DNA of 64,000 bases from Lunularia cruciata (lineage: Eukaryota > Streptophyta > Marchantiopsida > Lunulariales > Lunulariaceae), in NCBI GenBank assembly GCA_948567375.1, contig OX419756.1, positions 60,712,333-60,776,332 of the forward strand, written 5' to 3'. The notes below the pieces were generated by a model. It made no database searches. It was not told the origin of the DNA and saw nothing but the letters and a program-made list of their open reading frames with translations. Made by a program: the position numbers and the translations under genes. Within the stretch, counting starts at the first letter, position 1; each line of letters starts with the position of its first letter. Shown here one piece after another: positions 45,905-56,804 of the stretch.

Positions 45905-46746
45905 TCAAAGTTGAAAGATTATGTGTCTTACCACTCTAGCATTCTTCAAGATTTCTTCCTTGCAATGTTGTGGTACCATTGATATTTCTAAGAAAATTTG
46001 CAGTGCTAATTGCAACAAACCAAAACTTTCTCTCCGGTTGGCATGTTGGAGCATTGCCAATGCTTTGTTCACCAATGTCCTATTCAGCCTTTCTGCAACT
46101 CCATTTGGTATAGGACTGTCTCTAGAAGTCCATTCAAGGAGGATTCCTTTCTTTGACAAAAAAGAGAGGAATTCTTCATTCATGTACTCTCTGCTTTCAT
46201 CTATTCTCAATCGCTTGACTTTCCTCCCAGTCTCCAACTAAGCCATGGCTACAAAATTTTGAAATTTTTGCAGCACTTCATCTTTGCTTTTAGTGAGATA
46301 GATAAAGATCTTTCTACTGTAATCATACACAAAGGAAATATACTAGGCTGCTCCACTCAATGACTTCTCAGTCATGTCATGTATCCCCATACATCAAAAT
46401 GAATGACATCTAGAAGACAAGAAGCTCTAGATGAAGATTTCTCGGGGATAGGAGCCTTGTGTGCCTTACCTTCTGCACACCCAATGAAGAATTTGAGTTT
46501 TCCTTTGGGATCTAGTTTCAACCCCTCCACTACCTTCTCTAGAGGATGTAGGTTTTGCTCTAACAAGTGCCCTAACCTCAAATGCCAGAGATGGATACCG
46601 TTTCTGTTTTCTGCTACCAATGTAGAATCATAACAATCAGCTTCCATCAACTTGAACAACTTCCCTTTGGCAGTACCATACCCAAGGACCAGCTCTCCTT
46701 TTTTCAAAGTGAATTGATTTCTATTGCTCTTAAACAAAAAGTCCAC
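45905..46746 (-). pseudogene. copia pre-integrase and integrase
   Basis: 46,746-46,372 holds the pre-integrase domain (HLWHLRLGHLLEQNL, CAEGKAHK, LLDVIHFDVWG). After a broken stretch, 46,237-45,905 holds the second catalytic half (RIDESREYMNEEFLSFL, then SPIPNGVAERLNRTLVNKAL). The Asp of the usual RSDNGGE motif is kept in a changed setting (IDESREY). The protein then continues towards the nested LTR. Confidence 0.8.
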
Positions 46747-46754
46747 TCCATGCT

Positions 46755-47174
46755 CTATGAGGAGATGTTTATTGATATCAAGTTCTTGATGTAATTTGGA
46801 ACATAGAGCTCATCTTCCAAATAGCTCTTACAAGAACTTGTATTAGATCTTCCCACAAAGGAAATAGGAACTTTGCTAGTTCCTAAAACTGGATTCAAAA
46901 TCCCAGGTCCACAATGCACACTCTTGGGAATGTTCAAAGGTTGAAGAGTTGAGAACAACTCCTTCTGGTAATAGATATGAGAGGTGGCTCCAGAATCCAA
47001 GAACCATCCAGAACAGTTTGTGGACAACTGTGATTTTGCCAACATTCCACAATCTAGCTCTTTTGCTGAGTACCCATCCTCTCCTCTATGTTGTATTTTT
47101 GACCTTTTAATGGTTGAGATCTCTTGCCTACCTTCTTCGGCTCTCATTCTCTCATTTCTCCTCTCTTGGGACAT
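46755..47174 (-). pseudogene. copia protease region
   Basis: The frame contains CSGWFLDSGATSHIYYQKEL, the aspartic protease active site (DSGAT, catalytic Asp kept), and ends near ELYVPNYIKNLISI, the usual downstream landmark. It overlaps the gag C-terminal frame at 47,144-47,404. Confidence 0.85.
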
Positions 47175-48072
47175 ATGGGTGCAACATGACCTTTCTCATG
47201 ACAGAAATAACACGTCCTATCATCAACACTACTAACTCCTATAACAGATTTACTCACTCTGGTTAGCTCTAGTTTGCTCACTCTCCTATCTGCCACTCTT
47301 CTTGACCAAGAAGAGATACTCAAAAAAGCACCATCTCCCAGCTCATCTAACTTCATCTCTCTATCCTTGCTAAACACTAACATTTTTTTATCACATAATT
47401 TCATGTGACAACTTCAACAAGTAAAATTTTCAGAGCTATTAAGATAGGGTCATAGCTTGGGGGAAGACTCTCTAAGAGATGGTTGATCTCATACTTCTCT
47501 GTAAGTATAACCCCATCATCCTTGATACTCTTGAAAATTTTCTGCAACTTTGATAGATGCAAGGTGAAATCATCACCATCTTGCAACTTCAATCTCCACA
47601 TTGCAGACCAGACTGAATGGGAAGTCTCCAACTTCTCAACAGAGTAATAAGTCTTGAGTTTCTGCCAAATCTCCTAACTCCAAGCATAATTTTCTACTAG
47701 GTCTCTGATTGGCTCTTGCATAGCCCTTAGGAGAAACCTCCTAGTAGTAGAATACTTGACTCTCTCCTCCTTGTTGGCCTCTAGCTCATCTATATCATGA
47801 GCTTCTAATGCCAATTCTAAACAATCATAACTATCTAAGATACACTTCACATCCAAAGTCCAAGCTCTGTAGTTAATGTTTCCCGGTTTCTCTATCTCTT
47901 TGAGTTCTCCTATCAACCCCCATGGTGACTGTGGACCCATAATCTGATGAGAACTACTCTTCCTGCTCCTGGAAGTAGAAGGTCTATCCTCACTCATTCT
48001 GACTTCTGGTGTAATAGACATCCTAGCACTTAATTTTCTCAATCTCACCAAAGTAGACACTTTTGATTTCAC
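47144..48072 (-). pseudogene. copia gag with CCHC zinc knuckle
   Basis: Three frames make up gag. 48,072-47,674 has GNINYRAWTLDVKCILDSYD and a helical core. 47,631-47,401 has QKIFKSIKDDGVILTEKYEI and HLLESLPPSYDPI. 47,404-47,144 has an intact knuckle, CYFCHEKGHVAPICPK (C-x2-C-x4-H-x4-C). The N-terminal frame is already open inside the 5' LTR (47,945-48,072), where MSEDRPSTSRSRKSSSH is encoded. The joins are frameshifts. Confidence 0.8.
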
Positions 48073-48374
48073 ACAACAATACTTAACTCATTGTCTCTCC
48101 AAGCCCTGAAAGATAATCTACAACAGTTCACTCACGTATCATGAAAGCCACCCCTAAGTTAAAGCAACATAGAAGCACTCATATATACATTCAAGCAAGC
48201 TCAAAGAAGTTACTTTGCAAAACCCTCATTAGGGCTGCATACTCACTTTACCTTAATCATATATCTAGCAGAGCTCTAGAGGAAACAAACCATATATCTA
48301 GAATAGCTCTAAAGGAAACAAACTAAACACTAAAAAGAAAGTAGAGAATTCACTAAACTATAGATAAACTAAAA
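47945..48374 (-). mobile_element. 5' LTR of the 42.8-48.4 kb copia element
   Basis: Starts TGATGAGAACTACTC on the plus strand. The right end is blurred (ACTAAAATA where the other copies have ACTAAACTAACA). Just inside the element, on the minus strand, the sequence reads GATTATGGGTCCACAG, which is not the usual tRNA-iMet site. Confidence 0.75.
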
Positions 48375-48375
48375 T

Positions 48376-48530
48376 ATCGGGATATTGCTTTGGTTTAATA
48401 GTTGTGCATATATCTCTCACCACACAAAGGGATTCGAGTGTATAGTATATATATTGCTTTGGTTTAATACTTGGTTTAATAGTTGGGTATATATCTCTCA
48501 CCACACAAAGGGATTCGAGTGTATACTGCG
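48376..48530 (+). repeat. Tandem duplication beside the copia LTR
   Basis: A unit holding ATATTGCTTTGGTTTAATAG, then CTCTCACCACACAAAGGGAT and TCGAGTGTATA occurs twice, about 75-85 bp apart. The second copy has an extra TTTAATACTTGG insert. It is low-copy flank, not part of the LTR. Confidence 0.85.
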
Positions 48531-48630
48531 AGCTCCTCAAGTGATTGTTCATACCGCTCGGGTGGAACTGATTGCTCTAGAGAGCCCGCTTAGTGTTCGC
48601 CGGCCAAATTAATTTGACGAACTTATCTAA

Positions 48631-48857
48631 ATGGCTGACTACAATGATGTCTTTAGCGATGACGATAGTCCTCCATGGCTCAGTAGTGGCTTCTCTGGGA
48701 AGCTGATAGTCAGCAGAAACTCATCCGGATTTCTCCATGTAAAGGAATAACATTGAGTGATTCTGATACTTCCTCAATGGAGACGGAAAGGCCTACTACT
48801 TCGAAGTTGTCAGGGAGAGGTCATGTACATATGAATGCCTTCTCCTTCAACGGCTGA
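48631..48857 (+). pseudogene. DYND/DDDSPPWL family, best preserved N-terminal relic
   Basis: ATG at 48,631 opens MADYNDVFSDDDSPPWLSSG and stops at 48,750. A second frame from about 48,690 reads WEADSQQKLIRISPCKGIT, then LSDSDTSSMETERPTTSKLS, to a stop at 48,857. The two frames together resemble the minus-strand frame at 56,477-56,752 (DYNDILGDDDSSPWLTASHE, then FGDSKISLDVETHITKL), so one indel separates them. The protein is acidic and Ser-rich with no domain I know. It may be the first exon of an unrecognised host gene; downstream exons were not found. Confidence 0.5.
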
Positions 48858-51467
48858 CGATGTAATAGAACACGAGGATATCCTTCTCTGGACATATTTA
48901 TTCACAATCTACAGAAATGACAAGATACTTACATATCATTTCAACGCTACGCGGTGAGCTGATTTAGTTGGCTGAAGCAGAAGTGATCCATTAAGCTCGA
49001 GCACTGGTCACGATCACATTTACGCATGCAAGCTACAGGTTGCCCATCTTCAAGGACTCGACATTAATCTAAGCTGCTGCACTCGAACTAGTTCGCAGCA
49101 GCAACGAACCTAGCAAGAACAGAGTCTGATAATGTACATCGCAGTGAGCACTTCCCCTTCGATAACCCCCGTTAATCAGAAGAGACATCACCAACAGATC
49201 GATCGGGAGATTCCCGAACATAAGGTATTACAACACGCTTTAGCTTTCTAAGCTTTGGAGTTGAATACGCGTGTTGTAAGCTTTGGGGTTTTCGGGGGGT
49301 GAATAACTCCAGAACTGTGAGCAATCACGGATCAATTTTCCATATCACCTTGTCACACCTTGTCACCTGTCAGTGACCAGAGCTTAGAGGGCCAAAAGTG
49401 AACAGGTTGTTGTAATGACCGTTACAACGTTACAGCCTAATTTACACGCCTAATAGAATATAGCAAACCCGAGATCTCCACCAGTTCCATATTGGTTACC
49501 CCTCCTGTGAACATAGATAGCCAGGGTTGCTGATGTGTGTCCAATAACACTGACAATTTCTCAGACCCCTGCACGGAAAGGGATAGAAACGACATGCCTA
49601 TACAAGAGATACATAAACCGGGAGAAGTCGTAGAGTCGGGAGTAATCTTCTTGCGTTGGAGCAATAGACTACAAAAGCGATATGGGGGTTTAATAAGCAC
49701 ACACTATACCATAGCTATTTAACAGTCAGTTGAGTTTGTTTAGATCTGTATAGAAAATATTGCTAGTTTTCCACATGAATCTCAAAGGAGTCTGTTGTCA
49801 TTGTTTACTATATCGAGGAAGACTCTCCCTTACTCTCAGAAAATGATGCAACCGAGAAGATGCAATGTCATTCATCTTGGAGAGAAGTCTAAGAGCAGGT
49901 CGAAATTCCCATCAATCCACAAATAAAACGCTTAATTTATCTTTACATGAGTGGAAGTAATAAGAAGTACGATAAGTAATTAGAAAAGTAAAGGGAATTG
50001 ATATTTCCACACCTCACACTTGGACGTAATCTCCATTCGCAGTCGGATTTGAGACCACCCATATCCATCGTTCGTGGGGGTCAACGTCACGGCCAGGGAA
50101 CTGCAGTTTCCATCTCCTTTAATATCTGGTGGGGGTTGTGAAGATGAAATGCTTGTCCGTGGGATATTTTTCCAATGATGTTGATGCAGGGTGCAATAGA
50201 GTTTGAGTTGAAATTGGGCTACTACAAGGTCTAAATTTGGTATCACGACTCTGCTTGGACAAGTCGGGAAGATGGAAGCTTGTCATGATCTTGACGTGAT
50301 TGTTTCGCTGGATGTATTTGGGGGTGTGGAAATATTGATATCTAAGGAAAACGTGCTTGACTCCAGAATTGCGGACCGTCTTAAAACAACAGCAAGACAT
50401 GCATGGCAAACGAAGTGTTTGAGCGGAGGGAAAGATGAAGTGGGAAGAAGTTAAAAAGAGAGGCATGGCCTTGAAGAGAAATTATCATAGGTAGTACTCA
50501 AACGAATTCAACAGAATTCAAAAAAGTCAAAGTTATTGACGTTAGCGATCTTTTTTCTCTGAGCAACCCTTTCAGCTAGCATATCCCTTTCCAAAATTAA
50601 GGTAATTGTTGTCAATGTCTGGAAAAGTCTATATTCAAAACGAACAGATGGATTTCAAATTGCAGTTCTCAACTTTGAGACGTGTACGGTAATCAAACGA
50701 CATATAGTACTGCAGCCAAGAAACGGTCGCATTCATGGAGAAACCCCTCGTTTTACATATACACAGGCACAAACTGAATATAAACTAGATCTGCGACTGT
50801 TAAACATTGGTACGTAGACTAAGCATTATTGTAGAAAATCAAAAGAAGTAATCGACATGACTACTACTAGAATTTCAGGTTGTGAGAAGTTAATATGCTA
50901 TTGCATGTGGAATCTTTCAGATGAAGAAGTCTTACAGGCATCGATGCTAACTTTATTCATACAACTTGCACTTCTTTGACTGCTGCATCAGGCAGTGATT
51001 CGACACAAATGGGAGTTTCCTTATCCTATCCAAATGATTCAGTAGAAGAGATTCGTTTACTAATCATGCCTATTTCTTCCAATTCCTTGACTGCTGCATT
51101 TGGGAGAGACTATGAGCAACCTCGAGACCCTTACAGCATGTGAATAGTTCAATGCAGGTGTTCGTATTCGATTCTAGTAACTGAGGTCGACCACTCCTTG
51201 CGCACGTCGACAGCATTAGCTAGAGGATCGAATCAGATTCCCTCCGGCTCAAGTCAGATTCCAAATTTCACTATGAGATTCACTGTATCTCGAGTGAAAC
51301 CTTTTCATGGCTCTGTAATCCCTTGAACCCGTTTTGCTCAAATTTCCACAAGCTTGGAAACGAAGTCGGTGGTCCATTGCAGACTGCTTCTGCAGATTTC
51401 GTGTGCTCCCTGCAGTTCACAAGCAGATGGCACATGATGCCCAGTACAAATCTCATACGTGCTCCGT
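48858..51467. other. Low-copy sequence, no complete gene recognised
   Basis: Isolated frames at 49,537-49,722 (plus; PIQEIHKPGEVVESGVIFLR), 50,272-50,454 (plus; LDVIVSLDVFGGVEILISKE) and 49,980-50,246 (minus) look protein-like in composition, but none has a known domain or splice-consistent neighbours. It borders the copia element at 51,468 and continues at 56,335. Confidence 0.4.
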
Positions 51468-51886
51468 TGTTAGAAAATACAGTCCCAAGGACCTCTTGCA
51501 ATAGCACATCATAAAGCCCATTAAACATAAACCAGAGGACTAAGAGGAAATAAAGTGGTTCATTCCTTGTCCAGGAAGCTACCTCCACAAACTGAAACAG
51601 GCTCACACCAGCCTTCAAACCTTTATTTCTTATTGCACATATGTATATATACACACAAACAGAGATAGTCCATCAGCACTGTGATTCGACTGAACCCCTG
51701 AATAGTGATTGCCTGACTTCATGAGTATTGACCACTCAAGATATCTAGTCATTTTAATACTCAACCTTAGTAATGACTGAACATATCTAGACAAGTGACT
51801 ATCCCTGTCCTCATTGCATGCTTCATCAATCAAGTTTGCTCTTGCTCTTGATCAGTCAAGTCCCTAATAAAAAGCCAAACATAACA
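51468..51886 (-). mobile_element. 3' LTR of the 51.5-56.3 kb copia element
   Basis: Matches 55,901-56,334 closely along its length, including GCACATATGTATATATACAC and CTTGCTCTTGATCAGTCAAG. It is slightly shorter because the right copy has an extra CCCTGTCCCACT duplication near 56,001-56,022. Confidence 0.9.
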
Positions 51887-52026
51887 ATCTACACCTTTTG
51901 CTTGTATCCACCATATCATCCTAAAGAGCAACATTGAACGTTGAGCAAGTTCATGCATAACTTGAACTTCTCAACTGGAACAGATTTAGTCAACATATCA
52001 GCTGCGTTTACCTTTGTGCCAATCTT

Positions 52027-52470
52027 TTACAAATTGATCTCACTATTTGTCACAGCTTCCCTGATAAAATGATGTCTCACATCAATATGCTTTGTCCTTG
52101 AATGATACACTTGATTTGTGGCCAAGTGAATAGCGCTTTGGTTATCACAAAAAAGTGTGGACTTCATGTTAGGAAGTCCTACATCCTTTGCTAATCTTTG
52201 TAGCCATATTGCTTCTTTGGCAGGTTCAGTTGTTGCCATATATTCCGCCTATGTAGTAGAAAGAGCAACAATAGATTGGAGAGTAAACTTCCAACTTATT
52301 GCACCACCAACAATTGTAGAAACAAATCCTGTTGTAGACCTTCCATTATCCAAGTCCCCAAAAAAATCAGAATCTACATACCCTATAATTCCTCCTTCTT
52401 GGTCCTTCTCCACATCAAAGGTAATGCCAATATTTATAGTCCATTTCAAGTAACAAATTATCCACTTCAC
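52027..52470 (-). pseudogene. copia RNase H
   Basis: 52,470-52,249 carries GYVDSDFFGDLDNGRSTTGF and AISWKFTLQSIVALSTT. 52,239-52,027 continues with EAIWLQRLAKDVGL, LFCDNQSAIHLATN and the HIDVRHHFIRE region. The catalytic Asp residues and the CDNQSAI motif are kept. An in-frame stop replaces a Tyr or Glu codon between the two frames. Confidence 0.9.
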
Positions 52471-53116
52471 AACTTCCCAATGTTGTTTCCTAGATTTGCC
52501 ATGTATCTACTCACCATACTCATAGCATATGAGATGTCTGGTCTAGTGGAGACCATAGTATCCGTTAAACTCCAAATAGTACTAGCATAAGGAATATTTG
52601 ACATTAATTTTCTCTCCTCCTCATTTGATGGACATTGCTCCAATAATATCCTGAAATGACTTGCCTTTGGAGTGTTCACTAATTTTTCTTTCTCCATGCT
52701 AACTGAGTAAGTAATTTTTCCAAATATCTCCTTTGAGATATCCATAACTTTCCCTTGCTCTTGTCCTGGTGGACATCAATCCCAAGCATCCTCTTTGAAG
52801 AACCCAAGTCCTTCATATCAAATTCCTTACCAATTTGTGCTTTCAATTTCTCCGAGTCAACCATATCCTCCGCAAAAATCAGCATATCATCCACATATAA
52901 TACCAAGATGAGTAAATCAAATACTCTAGGTCCATGTAGCTTCTTGAGGTACACACAACAATCTGATTGACTTAAGTTATATCCATTCTTCCACATGAAA
53001 GCATCAAATTGCATATACCAAAGCCTTGAACATTGCTTTAGTCCATATAAAGACTTTTGTAACCTACAAACCAAGTTTTGCTTCCTTGGTACCACAAAAC
53101 CTTCATGTTGATGCAT
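52467..53116 (-). pseudogene. copia reverse transcriptase
   Basis: 53,116-52,679 has the Y...MHQHEGFVVPRK lead-in, LYGLKQCSRLWYMQFDAFMW and the intact catalytic box LVLYVDDMLIFAED, then KDLGSSKRMLGIDVHQDKSK. 52,745-52,467 holds the RT-RNase H connection (VPYASA-type text, VSTRPDISYAMSMVSRYM). A frameshift near 52,690-52,740 joins them. Confidence 0.9.
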
Positions 53117-53353
53117 GTAAATCTACTCCTCCAATCCTCCATGTAAAAAAGTAGTTTTAACATCAAGTTGCTCCAAATCCAAGTTATGCAATGCAACTAT
53201 TGCAAATAGTGCATGAATTGAAGAGATTTTTACCATTGGTGAAAAAATCTTACTGAAGTCAATACCTTCTTTTTGGCTATAACCCTTTGCTACAAGCATT
53301 GCTTTGTATCGATCTCCACTTGATTTTGGAAGTCCTTCTTTCCTCCGGAATAA

Positions 53354-54311
53354 CTATCTGCAATCAATAGCCTTCTTTCCCATGGGCAGTTTTTCAAGTC
53401 TCCAAGTTTGGTTTTTGGCCAAAGACTTCATCTCCTCTTCCATTGCACAATGCCACTTTTGACAATCTTGATCTTGCATTGCCTCTTCATATGAAGAAGG
53501 CTCACCATTCTCCATAAGAAGAGCATAAGCTACAAATGAATCATCAAATCTCTTTGGAGGCCTTCTATCCCTATTTGGATACCTATGTTCATGAATTGCT
53601 TCTGGGCTTTGCTCTTCTATTGGTTGACCTGGTAGATTTAAAAAAGGTGAAATGTCTCCATTTCCAAGATCAATATCTATCTTAACAAAATCTGACCAAA
53701 TTTGTTTCTTCTTTTCTTTTGCTACAGTAATAGCCTTCATTGTACTAGTGTCATCAAAAACTACATCCCTACTCATAACAAGACAACATCTTTTTGGATC
53801 CCATAATCTAAATCCCTTTGTATCCTTCTCATATCCCAAGAATATACATTTTCTAGATTTGAGATCTAACTTTGTGCTTTGTTCTTGTTGAATATAAACA
53901 CAAGCTATGCATCCAAATACTCTAAGTGAAGAGTAATCAACATGCTTACCTGTCTACTTTTCCATAGGGTGTCTTACACTCAATAGCAGTAGAGGGAGAA
54001 ATGTTAACCAAATGACAAGCTCTATTTATAGCTTTTGCCCAAAAACTCTTCTCCAATCCGGTGTTGCTTAACATGCTTCTTGCTTTCTCCAAGAGTGTAC
54101 AATTTATCTGCTCTACCACACCATTTTGTTGAGGAGTACCCGGTATGGTAAAGTGATGAATTATCTTTTCACTCTTACAATATCTATAAAACTCTCTAGA
54201 TTTGTATTCTCCACCATTATCAGATCTCAAACACTCTTTACTTCCAGTTTGTTTTTCCATCATCACCTTCCATTGTTTAAAGATAAAGAAGACCTCTGAT
54301 TTTTGCTTCAT
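53354..54311 (-). pseudogene. copia integrase and integrase-RT linker
   Basis: 54,311-53,946 holds the integrase core: KECLRSDNGGEYKSREFYRY with a catalytic Asp, and IPGTPQQNGVVEQINCTLLE near the catalytic Glu, here VEQIN rather than VERMN. 53,839-53,354 holds the C-terminal part (GYEKDTKGFRLWDPKRCCLV, SRDVVFDDTS) and the acidic linker into RT with WHCAMEEEMKSLAKNQTW. Confidence 0.9.
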
Positions 54312-54468
54312 GGTGTATACCCATACTCATCAACCAAAGGTACAAAATATAATGCTCCAGATTTTGAAGCTATAGGTGCAAGGTCCCAAACATCAAAATG
54401 CACATAGTCTAAAATTCCCTTTGTGCAAAGAAATCCTATGGAAAAACTTACCCTCCGTTGATTTCCTA

Positions 54469-54937
54469 TTACACAATGCTCATAGAATTATAATTTACAA
54501 CTTTTAAGTTGTTACCCAAATAACCCAAACGGAGGTGCCATAACTGAGTAAGATCTTTGGGATCTTCATCTTCAGAAATAGTACTTTCCACTCCCCCAAT
54601 GATGGTCTCTCCAACAAGCTCATAAAGATTTTCTATCTTCTTGCTCTTCATTACAACCAATGCTCCTTTTGATACCTTGAGTGTTCCATTTTCTGCTCCC
54701 CACCTCCAACCATTTGTGTCCAAAGTGCCTAATGATATCAAATTCTTCCTTAACTCAAGGACATGCCTCACATCTGCAAGAGTCCTCACAATACCATCAA
54801 ACATCTTAATGCGTATTGTACCAATGCCAATAGCTTTACAAGCCATGTTGTTCCCCATTATTACAAATCCTCCATTGAATGTTTTGTACTCAGTGAAACC
54901 ACTCCTTATTTGGACACATATGGTAAGGGCAACCTGA
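54469..54937 (-). pseudogene. copia protease tail and pre-integrase domain
   Basis: The frame from 54,858 shows MFDGIVRTLADVRHV, LRKNLISLGTLDTNG and LWHLRLGYLG (usually LGHMS/G). The protease active site upstream, near 54,900-54,950, is out of frame (plus-strand TGGACACATATGG). This is the standard protease to pre-integrase order. Confidence 0.8.
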
Positions 54938-54956
54938 GTCCAATATCAATGACTCC

Positions 54957-55810
54957 TCAAATTAATCTTTGTCTTGGGTAACACAGAACATCATCCACAA
55001 CACCAGATGACTCAACAATACTTGCTTGATCTGAAAGTTGACCTTTATCCTTGATGGGCTCAAGCCTATTGTTGTTAAAATCCTTCTTGAAATGTCCAAC
55101 CTTCCCACAAATCCAACACTTGCCTTTGAAACCTCCAATTCTAGACTTGGATCTTGATTTATTCCTGATCTTATCTCTCTTGCTTGTCCTTCTGTTGATA
55201 AATAGAGCCTTTGAATTTGTCTTTTCTTGGTTGGGTCTTTTACGCATCTCATTGGACAATAATGCTGAAGGGACCTCCTCACAGTTTATATCATCCTTCC
55301 CATATAGAAGAGTTGTGACCAGATGCTCATATGATGGAGAAAGTGAAGTCAATAACAACAATGTCTTATCCTCCTCTTCTAACTTGACCTCTATGCTCAT
55401 CAACTCACAAATGATTTTGTTGAAAGCATTGAGGTGCTCCATAATACTATGGCCTTCCTTCATCTGCAACATATACAACTTCTGTTTAAGAAACAGTCTA
55501 TTTTCACTTACTTGGTCATATAAATATTCTCCAATTTGGCCCATAGTTTTGGTGCAGATTCCTCATTCATAACATTGTATAGCACTTCATCAGCAAGGTT
55601 CAACTGAATAGTGCTAATAGCTATGAGATTTGCATCTTCATCTTCCTCATCCTCATCAATTTTGTCCTCCTTTTTCTTCTTTAGTGCTCTATGCAGTCCT
55701 TGCTGGACATGAAGGTCCTTCATCTTCAGTTGCCAAAGTCCAAAATTACTTTTCCCATCAAACTTCTCCACTGCAAATTGAGCATTTGATATGGATATCA
55801 CCCTTGCCAT
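54957..55810 (-). pseudogene. copia gag with damaged zinc knuckle
   Basis: The likely start is ATG at 55,810 (MARVISISNAQFAVEKFDGK), followed by SNFGLWQLKMKDLHVQQGLH and an acidic run. A frameshift near 55,510-55,540 leads to QVSENRLFLKQKLYMLQMKE, HLNAFNKIICEL and LSPSYEHLV. The knuckle reads CWICGKVGHFKKDF, where Phe replaces the final Cys. In a working element gag forms the particle and packages RNA. Confidence 0.88.
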
Positions 55811-55885
55811 TGCTTTGCTATGGACTTGCTTCTAGACCCACTTCCCTACACCCTCAGCTCTCAAGACCCTCTTCAAGACCAACTA

Positions 55886-55897
55886 AGCTTTGATACC
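55886..55897 (-). other. Primer-binding site, tRNA-iMet type
   Basis: Read on the minus strand, TGGTATCAAAGC follows the LTR end by three bases and differs from TGGTATCAGAGC at one position. It fixes the direction of the element. Confidence 0.85.
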
Positions 55898-55900
55898 AAT

Positions 55901-56334
55901 TGTTAGAAAATATAGTCACAAGGACCACTTGCAATGGCATATCATAAAGCCCATTTAACATAAATCAGAGGACTAACAGGAAATAATGTAGTTCACTCCC
56001 TGTCCCACTCCCTGTCCCGGAAGCTACCTCCACGAACTGAAACAGGCTCACACTAGCCTTCTAACCTTCATTTCTCATTGCACATATGTATATATACACA
56101 CAAACAGAGATAGTCCCTCAACACTCGTCGTCCGAACCGAACTCCTGAATATTGATTTGCCTGACTTCATGAGTATTGACCACTCAAGATATCTAGTCAC
56201 TTTAATACTCAACCTTAGTAATGACTGAACATATCTAAAGAAGTGACTGTCCCTATCCTCATTGCATGTTTCATCAATTGAGTTTGCTCTTGCTCTTGAT
56301 CAGTCAAGTCCCTAATAACAAGCCAAACATGACA
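55901..56334 (-). mobile_element. 5' LTR of the 51.5-56.3 kb copia element
   Basis: Partner of 51,468-51,886; TG...CA ends. Next to the primer-binding site on its inner side and a TCCTT flank on its outer side. Confidence 0.9.
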
Positions 56335-56476
56335 TCCTTGACCAAGAGTCATATGGATGGATACTCTGTGTTCCCTGATCATGCCCTTTAGACGAGGCAT
56401 CTTTGAAATGGACGAAAATCTCGTAATTTCCAGATTAAATGAAGACGTCGAACAATTTTAGTCGAACAGACGAAGT

Positions 56477-56752
56477 TCAGCCAGAAAGAAGATTTCTGCG
56501 GAAGTGCGAGGCGACTGTCAGCTTGGTTATATGTGTTTCCACGTCCAAACTAATTTTAGAATCACCGAATGTCCTGACATCATGATTAGCTCGTTCGCTT
56601 ATCATGTTCAGGTGATTTAATTCATATTCAGTTTCATGGGAAGCAGTAAGCCATGGAGAAGAATCATCATCCCCCAATATGTCGTTGTAGTCATAGCAGG
56701 CAGAGCAGTAGAAATGTAACACTACAATACTAGTCTGGACAATCAGTTGCAA
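56477..56752 (-). pseudogene. DYND/DDDSPPWL family, third location
   Basis: The minus frame reads YDYNDILGDDDSSPWLTASH, then ELNHLNMISERANHDVRTFG, DSKISLDVETHITKLTVASH and a stop. The first part aligns with MADYNDVFSDDDSPPWLSSG at 48,631, and the DS..S.(E/D)(T/V)E..TKL part aligns with the second frame there. The Met expected before DYND is changed: the codons before it are Ala, Cys, Tyr. The ORF's own ATG at 56,752 is probably not the original start. Function unknown. Confidence 0.5.
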
Positions 56753-56766
56753 TAAATTGCTTGATC

Positions 56767-56804
56767 TTTATGCTTCCGTTGGTATGCACCAACGGAAGCA
56801 TAAA
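56767..56804. repeat. Perfect 17-bp inverted repeat with 4-base loop
   Basis: TTTATGCTTCCGTTGGT is followed by ATGC and then its exact reverse complement. The flanking GATC and GGATC extend the stem with one bulged base. It lies about 15 bp upstream (on the minus strand) of the DYND frame. It has no T-run typical of a terminator and could be a foldback insertion scar or a transcript hairpin. Confidence 0.85.

Larger units (their letters stand above)
42825..48374 (-). mobile_element. Ty1/copia element with LTRs, minus strand, containing a nested solo LTR
   Basis: LTRs lie at 42,825-43,322 (3') and 47,945 to about 48,374 (5'). The internal order on the minus strand is gag, CCHC knuckle, protease, pre-integrase, integrase, RT, RNase H. 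A polypurine-like ATTGGGAG precedes the 3' LTR's TGTTAG start. Several frameshifts and stops make it inactive, but each domain is readable. The integrase is interrupted by a solo LTR of the same family at 45,374-45,822. I could not find a clean target duplication. Confidence 0.85.
51468..56334 (-). mobile_element. Ty1/copia element with both LTRs, minus strand
   Basis: LTRs at 51,468-51,886 and 55,901-56,334 both start TGTTAGAAAATA on the plus strand and end CATAACA and CATGACA. Just inside the right LTR, read on the minus strand, is TGGTATCAAAGC, a tRNA-iMet primer-binding site. Flanks TCCGT and TCCTT form a near-perfect 5-bp target duplication. The internal order is gag, protease, integrase, RT, RNase H on the minus strand, with frameshifts. 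The readable domains and similar LTRs suggest it is among the younger insertions here. Confidence 0.92.

Noticed and set aside
49980..50466. Overlapping ORFs on both strands as a host gene
   Set aside because: Frames on both strands are open at once, with no domain and no splice-linked neighbours.
56767..56804. Hairpin as a transcription terminator or microRNA
   Set aside because: It has no U-tract, terminators of this kind are bacterial, and the stem is too short and too perfect for a plant microRNA precursor.
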